Source: Planctomycetales bacterium (GTDB lineage Bacteria > Planctomycetota > Planctomycetia > Isosphaerales > Isosphaeraceae). From it: a stretch of DNA of 44,420 nucleotides. Within the stretch, counting starts at the first letter, position 1. Each line of letters starts with the position of its first letter. The notes under the pieces are model-generated. The model searched no databases, had not been told where the DNA came from, and saw nothing but the letters and a program-made list of their open reading frames with translations. The stretch covers positions 1-44,420 of the forward strand of contig DAIDKV010000136.1 of the NCBI GenBank assembly GCA_027449865.1, in the 5' to 3' direction. Of this stretch, positions 25,454 to 32,950 are shown piece by piece. The translations under genes and the position numbers were made by a program.

Positions 25454-25668
25454 AGGACCGAGCGTCTGGTCGATCGGGGCGGCCATCCGGTGGCTGAGGG
25501 ACCGTCATGGGCCTTCCAGGCACCCGAGAGGACTGACTCGAGTGAGCAGCGCACCCCGCAGGGTCATCCACCGCGAGGAGGAATCGCGAGACACGGGAAC
25601 CGTCGCGGCCGGCGCCCGGCAGGGCCTTCCGAGATAGGCGGTCTCCGGCAGATCGGGGCGGTATCGGA

Positions 25669-25697
25669 TTGCTCGGGTCGGCGCCGCCGCCTATAAC
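25669..25697 (+). promoter_or_regulatory. Promoter of the DUF1080-esterase gene
   Basis: TTGCTC (25669-25674) and TATAAC (25692-25697) with an ideal 17-bp spacer, 43 bp before the ATG at 25740. The -35 hexamer is the same as in the efflux promoter at 17590. The rest of the gap 25454-25668 shows nothing further. Confidence 0.55.
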
Positions 25698-25739
25698 GGG
25701 CGTCTGGCGGTGTCCGACGACCTTCCAGGAGCCTCCCCA

Positions 25740-27140
25740 ATGATCCGACCTCGACGATCGCGGATGGAACTCGTCCTCGTCCTGACCCTGTTCGCCTCGG
25801 CCGCATCGGCAAGCGGCGAAGAGCCGGGCTTTCGTCCCCTCTTCAACGGAAAAGACCTGACCGGCTGGAAGTGCCGAGGAACCGACCTCGCCGGCAAGAC
25901 GGCCACCGACGACGGCCGATTCGTGGTCAAGGACGGCATCCTGGTCATCTCCGGATCGAAGGATCGACCGCCGAAGATGGAGGAGATCGATACGGCTCAC
26001 TCGTTCGACAGCGATTTCACCCTGCGCCTCGAGTTTCGGGCCTCACGCGGGGCCAACAGCGGTCTGCACCTCCGCGACAAGGTTTTCGCTCACCAGCTTC
26101 AGATCCGCGATTATCCGAGAGTCGGGCCCTACAAGTCCCTCCGGCAATACCGAGACGGCGACTGGAACGCGGTCGAGGTGGTCGTCTCCGGCGACCGTGC
26201 CCGATGCACGTGCAACGATGAACTGCTCGAAGCCGCCCTGCCCATCCCCGAAAAAGGCCCCATCGCGCTGCAATCCGAGCTGAACGTCGTCGAATATCGG
26301 AATATCCGAATTCGTTCCGAGCCCGGCTCGATCAAGGTCCGGTGCGACATTCCGTATGCCGACACGCCGGATCGGCTCCGAACGCTCGACGTCTATTCTC
26401 CACCCGGGGCGAAGGGACTTCCGGTCGTCTTCTGGATTCACGGGGGCGGCTGGCAGACCGGCGATAAGTCCGATGTCCAGCAGAAGCCGAGGGCGTTTGC
26501 CGACCGTGGGTTTGTCTTCGTCTCGGCGAATTATCGGCTCCTGCCTCGCGTTGACATGGAGACCATCGTGCGCGACGTGGCGAAGGCGTTCCGATGGGTC
26601 CACGATCACATCGAGGAATATGGAGGCGATCCGAATCGGGTTCTCGTGATGGGCCACTCCGCCGGCGCGCAGCTCGCCGCGCTGATCTGCACCGACGACC
26701 GCTATCTCAAGGCCGAGGGGCTCTCGCTCGGGATCGTGAAGGGATGCGTTCCGGTGGATGGCGATACCTTCGACATCCCGGCGATCATTGAGACGGCCGA
26801 GACGCGTCAACGCGTCCACGGACTCCCGATGCCGCGGTTCGGCCACCGAGAGAAGTTCGGCAACGACCCGGCGAAGCACCGCGATTTCTCGGCCGTCACG
26901 CATGTCTCCGGTGGCAAGAGCATCCCACCGTTCCTGATTCTTCACATCGCCGCCAACCCCGACACCACCGTCCAGGCACGTCGTCTGGCCGAGGCGCTGA
27001 AGGGTGCGGGGATTCCGGCTCAGATCGTGACCGCGCGCGAACTGACCCATGGCCAGATCAACGCTCAGCTCGGTTTTCCGGATGATCCGGCGACGAAGGA
27101 ACTTTTTCCGTTCGTCGATCGGGCGGTTGGAAAGCCCTAG
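25740..27140 (+). CDS. Exported DUF1080 / alpha-beta-hydrolase fusion protein
   Basis: A 466-residue protein with a signal peptide ([18 protein letters not shown]). Residues about 30-200 are a DUF1080 (3-keto-disaccharide-hydrolase type, concanavalin-like) domain: [40 protein letters not shown] and [10 protein letters not shown]. Residues about 210-466 are an esterase/lipase of the HSL/BD-FAE type, with oxyanion motif [11 protein letters not shown] (about 232-242), nucleophile elbow [12 protein letters not shown] (about 302-313) and a late His in ELTHGQ. DUF1080 proteins occur in glycan-degradation loci, and acyl esterases of this clan remove acetyl or feruloyl groups from polysaccharide. A combined binding/deacylating enzyme is therefore plausible (inference). 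AGGAG precedes the ATG. Confidence 0.85.
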   Translation: MIRPRRSRMELVLVLTLFASAASASGEEPGFRPLFNGKDLTGWKCRGTDLAGKTATDDGRFVVKDGILVISGSKDRPPKMEEIDTAHSFDSDFTLRLEFRASRGANSGLHLRDKVFAHQLQIRDYPRVGPYKSLRQYRDGDWNAVEVVVSGDRARCTCNDELLEAALPIPEKGPIALQSELNVVEYRNIRIRSEPGSIKVRCDIPYADTPDRLRTLDVYSPPGAKGLPVVFWIHGGGWQTGDKSDVQQKPRAFADRGFVFVSANYRLLPRVDMETIVRDVAKAFRWVHDHIEEYGGDPNRVLVMGHSAGAQLAALICTDDRYLKAEGLSLGIVKGCVPVDGDTFDIPAIIETAETRQRVHGLPMPRFGHREKFGNDPAKHRDFSAVTHVSGGKSIPPFLILHIAANPDTTVQARRLAEALKGAGIPAQIVTARELTHGQINAQLGFPDDPATKELFPFVDRAVGKP

Positions 27141-27207
27141 CACCTCGGCCCCGAAATCCAGCATTTGAGGTTCTCGATGGAGAGCGCTGGAAGGAGGAAT
27201 TTCCTCG

Positions 27208-28725
27208 ATGAATCGCGTCGCGATGGTCTCGATGTGGGGCGCCGTGCTCCTCTCCGTGTTCGCTCCGCTCACCCGATCCGTCCACGCCCAGGCCCCGAAA
27301 CGGCCCAATGTCATTCTAATCATTGCCGACGACATGGCCTGGGATGACTGTGGAGCGTACGGAAACCGCAAAATCCGGACGCCGAATATCGACCGCCTGG
27401 CGCGGGAGGGAATGCGGTTTGACCGGGCGTATGTCACGACCAGTTCGTGCAGCCCGAGTCGCTCGAGCATCCTCACCGGACGCTACCCGCATAACACCGG
27501 GGCCGAGGAATTGCACTGGCCGCTGCCGGCCGAGCAGGTCACGTTTACCGAGAAGTTGAAGGCGTCCGGCTACTGGACCGCCGCGGCGGGCAAGTGGCAC
27601 CTGGGGAACGCGGTCAAGGATCGGTTCGACGTGGTCCGCGAGGCGAATTCCTCGGGCTTCCAGCTCGGGACCGGCAAGGGTGCCCGATCCCGGATGACGG
27701 CCGGCGATTCGGGAGCCATCCAGAGCGGGAGCGATCAGTGGGTGCCCATTCTCAGGGACCGGCCCCGCGACAAACCGTTTTTCCTCTGGCTGGCTTCTCT
27801 CGACCCGCATCGGGAATATCAGTCGGGAACCATCCCCAGGCCGTATGGACCCGAGGATGTGGTCGTTCCGCCGTATCTGCCCGACGTGCCCGAGGTCCGC
27901 AAGGATTTGGCGCTTTATTATGACGAGATCGGCCGACTGGACCATTACGTCGGTGAGGTGCTCGCCGAACTGGACCGACAGAAGATCGCCGGGGAGACGC
28001 TGGTCCTGTTCCTCAGCGACAATGGGCGGCCGTTTCCACGATGCAAGACCACCCTCTACGAGAGCGGGATTCGGACTCCGCTCCTCGTCCGATGGCCGGG
28101 GCACATCCGCCCCGGTAGCCGGGCTAGCGGACTGGTCAGCACGATCGACATCGCGCCGACCGTGCTCAAGCTGGCCGGGATTGAACCGGGTCCGAGCTTT
28201 CAGGGCAAGGATCTCTCGCCGATTTTTCACGACCCATCGGCGAAGATCCACCAGACGATCTTCGCCGAACGGAACTGGCACGACTACGCCTCGCGCGGCC
28301 GGGCCGCTCGAACGGAGCGCTTTCGCTATATTCAGAACCTCGACTTTGAGAGACCGCTCACACCGCCGGCCGACGCGGTGCGGAGCCTGACGTTCCGGGC
28401 GATGCGGCGGCTTCGGGACGAAGGAAAGCTAACAACCGCCCAGATGAGCTGTTTCCTGAGTCCCCGCGCCGCGGAGGAGCTTTATGATGTGGATGCCGAT
28501 CCGCAAGAGCTGGTCAACCTGGCCGGGGATCCGAAATACGCCGGGATTCTGGCCGAACTGCGACGCGATCTCTCGGCGTGGGAGCACGAGACAGAGGATT
28601 CTCCGCCGAAGGAGATGAGCCCCGACGAATTCGATCGGGAGACCGGCGACCCGCGACCCGGCCGGGTGCGACCGCGGCGAAAACCGCCGATGCCGAAGGA
28701 TCGGTCGAATCCTGGTCGTCGATGA
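27208..28725 (+). CDS. Exported sulfatase (type I, FGly-dependent)
   Basis: A 505-residue enzyme of the alkaline-phosphatase-like superfamily. A signal peptide (ending near VHAQA) precedes the metal-binding RPNVILIIADDMAWDDCG. The activation motif CSPSRSSILTGRY starts at Cys81, which must be oxidised to formylglycine. GKWHLG (about 131-136) and FLSDNG (about 269-274) supply further metal and substrate ligands. It would desulfate a carbohydrate or small ester outside the cytoplasm. The C-terminus (last 50 residues) is a Pro/Arg/Asp-rich disordered tail. AAGGAGG lies about 9 bp before the ATG. It follows the DUF1080 fusion by 67 bp and may be in its operon. No maturase gene is in the window. 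Confidence 0.92.
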   Translation: MNRVAMVSMWGAVLLSVFAPLTRSVHAQAPKRPNVILIIADDMAWDDCGAYGNRKIRTPNIDRLAREGMRFDRAYVTTSSCSPSRSSILTGRYPHNTGAEELHWPLPAEQVTFTEKLKASGYWTAAAGKWHLGNAVKDRFDVVREANSSGFQLGTGKGARSRMTAGDSGAIQSGSDQWVPILRDRPRDKPFFLWLASLDPHREYQSGTIPRPYGPEDVVVPPYLPDVPEVRKDLALYYDEIGRLDHYVGEVLAELDRQKIAGETLVLFLSDNGRPFPRCKTTLYESGIRTPLLVRWPGHIRPGSRASGLVSTIDIAPTVLKLAGIEPGPSFQGKDLSPIFHDPSAKIHQTIFAERNWHDYASRGRAARTERFRYIQNLDFERPLTPPADAVRSLTFRAMRRLRDEGKLTTAQMSCFLSPRAAEELYDVDADPQELVNLAGDPKYAGILAELRRDLSAWEHETEDSPPKEMSPDEFDRETGDPRPGRVRPRRKPPMPKDRSNPGRR

Positions 28726-28733
28726 CGGCGCCC

Positions 28734-28760
28734 TGAGCGGCCGGACGAGTCGGCCGCTTA
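28734..28760 (+). terminator. GC-rich hairpin after the first sulfatase, no T-tract
   Basis: TGAGCGGCCG (28734-28743) pairs with CGGCCGCTTA (28751-28760), 10 pairs with one wobble and a 7-nt loop. It lies 9 bp past the stop codon. There is no run of T after it, so it may stabilise the 3' end or act in factor-dependent termination rather than as a full intrinsic terminator. Confidence 0.4.
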
Positions 28761-28865
28761 CCGGAAGGAATCGTGAAGGCTTCCGAAGGGGCTATCGTCT
28801 TGCGATGGTCTGCCAACGCCCCAGGCGAGTCGTTGGGAATCAGGTCCGAGACCGATAGGTGACTC

Positions 28866-30959
28866 ATGAGCTTCCGGCTGATCACGATCCTCCTGTGCGT
28901 CGAAGTTCTCTCCAGGACGGCCACGGCCCAGACCGTTGAGCTGACCGGCTATCGCCCTCAGCCCGGTCTGGTGGCTGCTGCAAGCGGCGGGACGGTCACT
29001 GTGACCTGGGATGGCGAACAGGGACAGGAGTTACAGGCCCGGTTCTCGATCGTGGACGAGACACCGACGATTCGAGAACTGGGGGTGAGGAGAAAGAGCG
29101 GCGCCTGGACGACCCTGGGCCGGGACCTCGTGCCCGAGTTCAGCGCGACGACCGGTGTCCGACGCGCCGGTCATGGGCTGGACCATGAGCATCGCTGGGA
29201 CGTCTTCTGGGACGCCCCGCTGAACCACCCCGATGAGGTTCGTCGGTCTGCTTCCACCTTCCATTCGGATCGCATCGAGGTCAGGACGGACGGGGCACGG
29301 CTGGAGGTCTCCTCGCCGGGGCTCTCGATGGGGTCCTTCTCCGGGGGCGTGCGGTTCACGGTCTACCGGGGCACCAACCTGCTCCGGGTGGAGGCCATCG
29401 CCCGGACGGATGAGCCATCGGTGGCCTACATCTATCGGGCCGGGCTGAAAGGCTTCTCCTCGGGCTCACTCCCGCTTGTCCATTGGCGTGAGGCTCACGA
29501 TCAAAAGCGGAAGCGTGATGCCTCCGAGGGCGAGGCTGGGAATCTCGAGGTCCTTCGGGCACGCAACCGCCTCGCGATTGCCGGGGGACAGGCCGGCTCG
29601 GTCGCCGTCTTCCCGCCGCCCCACCAGTTTTTCTTCGCCCGGGAGTTGGAGGTCAATCTCGGCTACGTCTGGCGCCGACCGGAGGGGGGAAAGACCTTCT
29701 CGATCGGCGTCCGTCAGGGAGAGAACGCCGAGGGATACAATCCAACCTGGGCCGAGAAGGTCTTCTCGCTCTACAACGCCCCACCGGGCACCCTGCAACG
29801 GATGCCGGTCTACTTCTACCTGAGCCCCGATAACCCGGATGCCTGCCGGGCGGCGGCCCTGGCGTACACCCACGGCGACCGCTACAAGCCTTTGCCCGGC
29901 TACAGAACGCTGGTCACGCACTTCCACACGGCGTTCACCCAGGAGTTGATCAACTCGGGCAGCCTCGACACGACGCCGCCCTGGATTCCGATGATGCGGG
30001 ACCTTGGCATCAACATCGCCCACATCTTCGACTTCCACGGCGACGGCCACCCGCACGACCCCGGACCGATCCGGCTCAAGGAGCTTCAAACCTACTTCGA
30101 GGTCTGCCGCCGCCACTCCGACGCCGACTTCCTGATCCTGCCAGGCGAGGAGGCCAACGCTCACCTGGGCGGTCACTACAACATCCTCTTCCCGAAGCCC
30201 GTCTACTGGACGATGGTCCGGACCAGGAGCCAGTCCCTCGTCGAGGACGACCCGAAGCACGGCCGGGTTTATCACGCCGGGAGCGCCGCCGATCTGTTCG
30301 AGGTGATGAAGCGGGAGGACGCCCTGGTCTGGACGACCCACCCCCGGACCAAGGGCTCGACCGGCTTCCCGGATAAGATCCAGGACACGGATTACTTCCG
30401 AAGCGACCGATGGCTGGGATCGGCGTTCAAGGCGCTGCCGGTGGACCTCTCGCAGAAGCGGCTGGGAGAGGTCCGGTGCTTCGGGACGCTCGATGACATG
30501 AACAACTGGGGCAAGCCCAAGTTCATGGTGGGTGAGGTGGACACCTACAAGAAGTATCCCGACTATGACCTCTACGGCGACTTCAACGTGAACTACGTGA
30601 GGCTCGATCGGGTGCCGGGGTTCGAGGACTGGAGCCCGATCTGTCGGGCGCTTCGGGCGGGGGAATTCTTCGTCACGACCGGTGAAGTGCTGATTCCGAG
30701 ATGGGGTGTCGAGGGCGAGGGCAAGGATCGGGCGGTGGTGGCCGAGGTCGAATGGACGTTTCCGCTGGAGTTCGTCGAGGTTGTCTGGGGCGATGGTGAG
30801 CGGGTTGGCCGATCGGTCGTTTCGGCCACGGACGGGCCGCCGTTCGGGGCTCAGCACTTCCGCATCCCGTTCGATGCCTCGGGGAAGAAGTGGGTCCGGT
30901 TCTCGGCGTGGGACTCGGCGGGGAATGGGGCGTTCACACAGCCGATTCACTGGAAGTGA
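28866..30959 (+). CDS. Exported PHP-like protein of unknown function
   Basis: A 697-residue protein with a signal peptide (SFRLITILLCVEVLSRTATAQ). The first half (to about residue 330) is beta-rich and resembles glycan-handling beta-sandwich regions. The second half has features of a PHP-type metal site: VTHFHTAF near residue 350 (H-x-H), FDFHGDGHPHDPG, LPGEEANAHLGGHYN and VWTTHPRTKGS. These are spaced as expected for a TIM-like barrel, though the family cannot be named. It lies between two sulfatases in the same direction, so a role in the breakdown of a sulfated polymer is likely (inference). The start at 28866 is the only Met that keeps the signal peptide complete. Confidence 0.65.
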   Translation: MSFRLITILLCVEVLSRTATAQTVELTGYRPQPGLVAAASGGTVTVTWDGEQGQELQARFSIVDETPTIRELGVRRKSGAWTTLGRDLVPEFSATTGVRRAGHGLDHEHRWDVFWDAPLNHPDEVRRSASTFHSDRIEVRTDGARLEVSSPGLSMGSFSGGVRFTVYRGTNLLRVEAIARTDEPSVAYIYRAGLKGFSSGSLPLVHWREAHDQKRKRDASEGEAGNLEVLRARNRLAIAGGQAGSVAVFPPPHQFFFARELEVNLGYVWRRPEGGKTFSIGVRQGENAEGYNPTWAEKVFSLYNAPPGTLQRMPVYFYLSPDNPDACRAAALAYTHGDRYKPLPGYRTLVTHFHTAFTQELINSGSLDTTPPWIPMMRDLGINIAHIFDFHGDGHPHDPGPIRLKELQTYFEVCRRHSDADFLILPGEEANAHLGGHYNILFPKPVYWTMVRTRSQSLVEDDPKHGRVYHAGSAADLFEVMKREDALVWTTHPRTKGSTGFPDKIQDTDYFRSDRWLGSAFKALPVDLSQKRLGEVRCFGTLDDMNNWGKPKFMVGEVDTYKKYPDYDLYGDFNVNYVRLDRVPGFEDWSPICRALRAGEFFVTTGEVLIPRWGVEGEGKDRAVVAEVEWTFPLEFVEVVWGDGERVGRSVVSATDGPPFGAQHFRIPFDASGKKWVRFSAWDSAGNGAFTQPIHWK

Positions 30960-31018
30960 TCGAGTCGCGGGCTCGCACGTCCACGAGGAGATACGGCCCG
31001 GATCGAGGAGACCTCGGA

Positions 31019-32395
31019 ATGCCGCACCGCACGATCCCTGTCGTTGGACTCCTGCTCCTGACCATCCTGGTCGTTCCCGGCCGGTCTGGCCTTGCCGGAG
31101 CACCGAGGCGGCCCAACATCGTCCTGATTGTCGCGGACGACCTGGGCTACGGCGAACTGGGCTGTCAGGGGGGCGCGGATATCCGCACCCCGCGGATCGA
31201 CTCGATCGCCCGCCAGGGTGTGCGGTTCACCAGCGGCTACGTCACCGCCCCGGTGTGCAGCCCATCTCGGGCCGGGTTGTTGACCGGCCGCTACCAGCAA
31301 CGGTTCGGCCACGAATTCAACGCCATCGGGAAGCAGAACCGCCTGCCCGATGTCGGCCTGCCGACCACCGAGAGGACGATCGCCGACGACCTCCGGTCAG
31401 GCGGCTACGCCACGGGGATTGTCGGCAAGTGGCACCTGGGCGGGACCGAGCCGTTCCACCCGCAACGGCGGGGCTTCAGCGAGTTCTTCGGGTTCCTCCA
31501 CGAGGGGCACTTCTATGTGGACGGCCGCACCAGCCAGGCTGTCTCGCTGCTCCGGCCCAATGAGCCACCCTACGACGAGCAGAACCCGATCCTGCGGGGC
31601 ACCCGGCCGACGGAGGACTTCGTCTACCTGACCGAGGCGTTTACCCGTGAGGCTGTGACCTTCATCGATCAGCATCGGGACCGCCCCTTCTTCCTCTACC
31701 TGCCGTACAACGCCGTCCACAGCCCGATGCAGGCGACCGAGGCCGACCTGGCCCGGTTCGGCCAGATCAAGGATCGGAAGCGGCGCCTTTTCGCCGCCAT
31801 GCTGGCCGCCCTCGACGAAGGTGTCGGCGCGGTTCTCGACAAGCTCCGGGAGGCCGGCCTGACGGAAGAAACGCTGGTCGTCTTCCTGAGCGACAACGGC
31901 GGGCCGACGGCGGAACTGACGTCGAGCAATGCTCCGCTACGGGGTGGCAAGGGGCAACTCTACGAGGGGGGCATCCGGGTGCCATTCCTGATGCAGTGGG
32001 TGGGCCGCCTGCCTGGCGGGGTCGTCCAAGATCGTCCTGTGTCCTCGCTCGATGTCCTTCCAACGGCTCTGGCCGCTGCCGGCGTCGAGGCTCCGCGAGG
32101 GGCGAAACTCGACGGCGTGGACCTGATGCCCCATCTCGGGCCGAAGAGTGATCGCCCGCCGCACGAGCGGCTGTACTGGCGGTACGGGGGCAAGGCGGCC
32201 GTTCGAGAGGGGCGGTGGAAGCTGGTGCGGGACGGAGGCCAGAAGCCCTGGGAGCTTTACGACCTCGACAAGGACATCGGCGAGTCGGACGACATGGCCG
32301 CGCGGCAGTCCGAGGTGGTCGCTCGGCTGAGGGCCGCCTGGGAGCGGTGGGACGCGGAGCTGATCCAACCGCGCTGGGGCAGCGGGCCTCGTTGA
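31019..32395 (+). CDS. Exported sulfatase, arylsulfatase A-like
   Basis: A 458-residue sulfatase. A signal peptide (PVVGLLLLTILVVPGRSGLAG) is followed by NIVLIVADDLGYGELGC. The FGly motif CSPSRAGLLTGRY has Cys80 as the residue to be converted. VGKWHLGG and FLSDNGGP carry the remaining active-site residues, and LYEGGIRVPF is typical of arylsulfatase A relatives. GAGGAG lies eight bases before the ATG at 31019, only 59 bp after the PHP-like gene, so the two probably share a transcript. It differs from the first sulfatase in length and surroundings and likely acts on a different sulfate ester. Confidence 0.93.
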   Translation: MPHRTIPVVGLLLLTILVVPGRSGLAGAPRRPNIVLIVADDLGYGELGCQGGADIRTPRIDSIARQGVRFTSGYVTAPVCSPSRAGLLTGRYQQRFGHEFNAIGKQNRLPDVGLPTTERTIADDLRSGGYATGIVGKWHLGGTEPFHPQRRGFSEFFGFLHEGHFYVDGRTSQAVSLLRPNEPPYDEQNPILRGTRPTEDFVYLTEAFTREAVTFIDQHRDRPFFLYLPYNAVHSPMQATEADLARFGQIKDRKRRLFAAMLAALDEGVGAVLDKLREAGLTEETLVVFLSDNGGPTAELTSSNAPLRGGKGQLYEGGIRVPFLMQWVGRLPGGVVQDRPVSSLDVLPTALAAAGVEAPRGAKLDGVDLMPHLGPKSDRPPHERLYWRYGGKAAVREGRWKLVRDGGQKPWELYDLDKDIGESDDMAARQSEVVARLRAAWERWDAELIQPRWGSGPR

Positions 32396-32493
32396 CCCGG
32401 ATGATCACCGGCCTCGGCATCGGCGGCTCCCTCAAGGAAGTGGAGCGGGCGGTGATCCCAGTGGCAAGGCCCGAGCGTCTCATGGTCCCGGCG

Positions 32494-32817
32494 TCAGGTG
32501 CGTTGGACCCTGGCCACGCCCTTGAGCCAGGCCGCGACCCGCAACAACTCGGCGAGCCCGAATGGTACATCGCTCCCCGAAACCTCCCTCGGGGCATGGA
32601 GGGCGTTGAGTACCCGGTCCAGTACCGGCAGCTTCGGACACCGCCAGACCCCTTCGAGATCGAGGATCGCCTCGGCTTGCTCCCCCTTGTGGGTCAGGAA
32701 GACGACCACGCCGATGGACGGCTCAGAGGTGGTCGTTGCCAACTCCCCAGACCCGTAGCCAGTTCCAAAGAAGGTTTCCGGGATCACGAGGGCGGAACGG
32801 CAGAGAGTCGTCTCCAT
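32494..32817 (-). CDS. 107-residue orphan protein
   Basis: A minus-strand gene with GAGGAG six bases before its ATG at 32817. A TATGAT-like -10 box is found on the minus strand at 32868-32873. The protein begins METTLCRSALVIPETFFGTG, is of mixed alpha/beta composition without signal peptide or membrane helix, and contains IGVVVFLTHKGEQ and LPVLDRVLNALH. No family was recognised. Codon use looks like the neighbouring genes, and the opposite strand has no competing gene. It lies downstream of the WD40 gene on the same strand with a 133-bp gap. Confidence 0.5.
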   Translation of the reverse strand: METTLCRSALVIPETFFGTGYGSGELATTTSEPSIGVVVFLTHKGEQAEAILDLEGVWRCPKLPVLDRVLNALHAPREVSGSDVPFGLAELLRVAAWLKGVARVQRT

Positions 32818-32950
32818 GACAGTCTCCTCAGCGAGGAATGCGAGTCGGTTGCCACGGCACGAACTCTATCATAGTGGTCGTCTGTACACAATAAGAATTC
32901 CGAAGAGTCGTCCGAGGGGCGCAGGGTTCCTGTCTTGAGGTGATGTCGAA

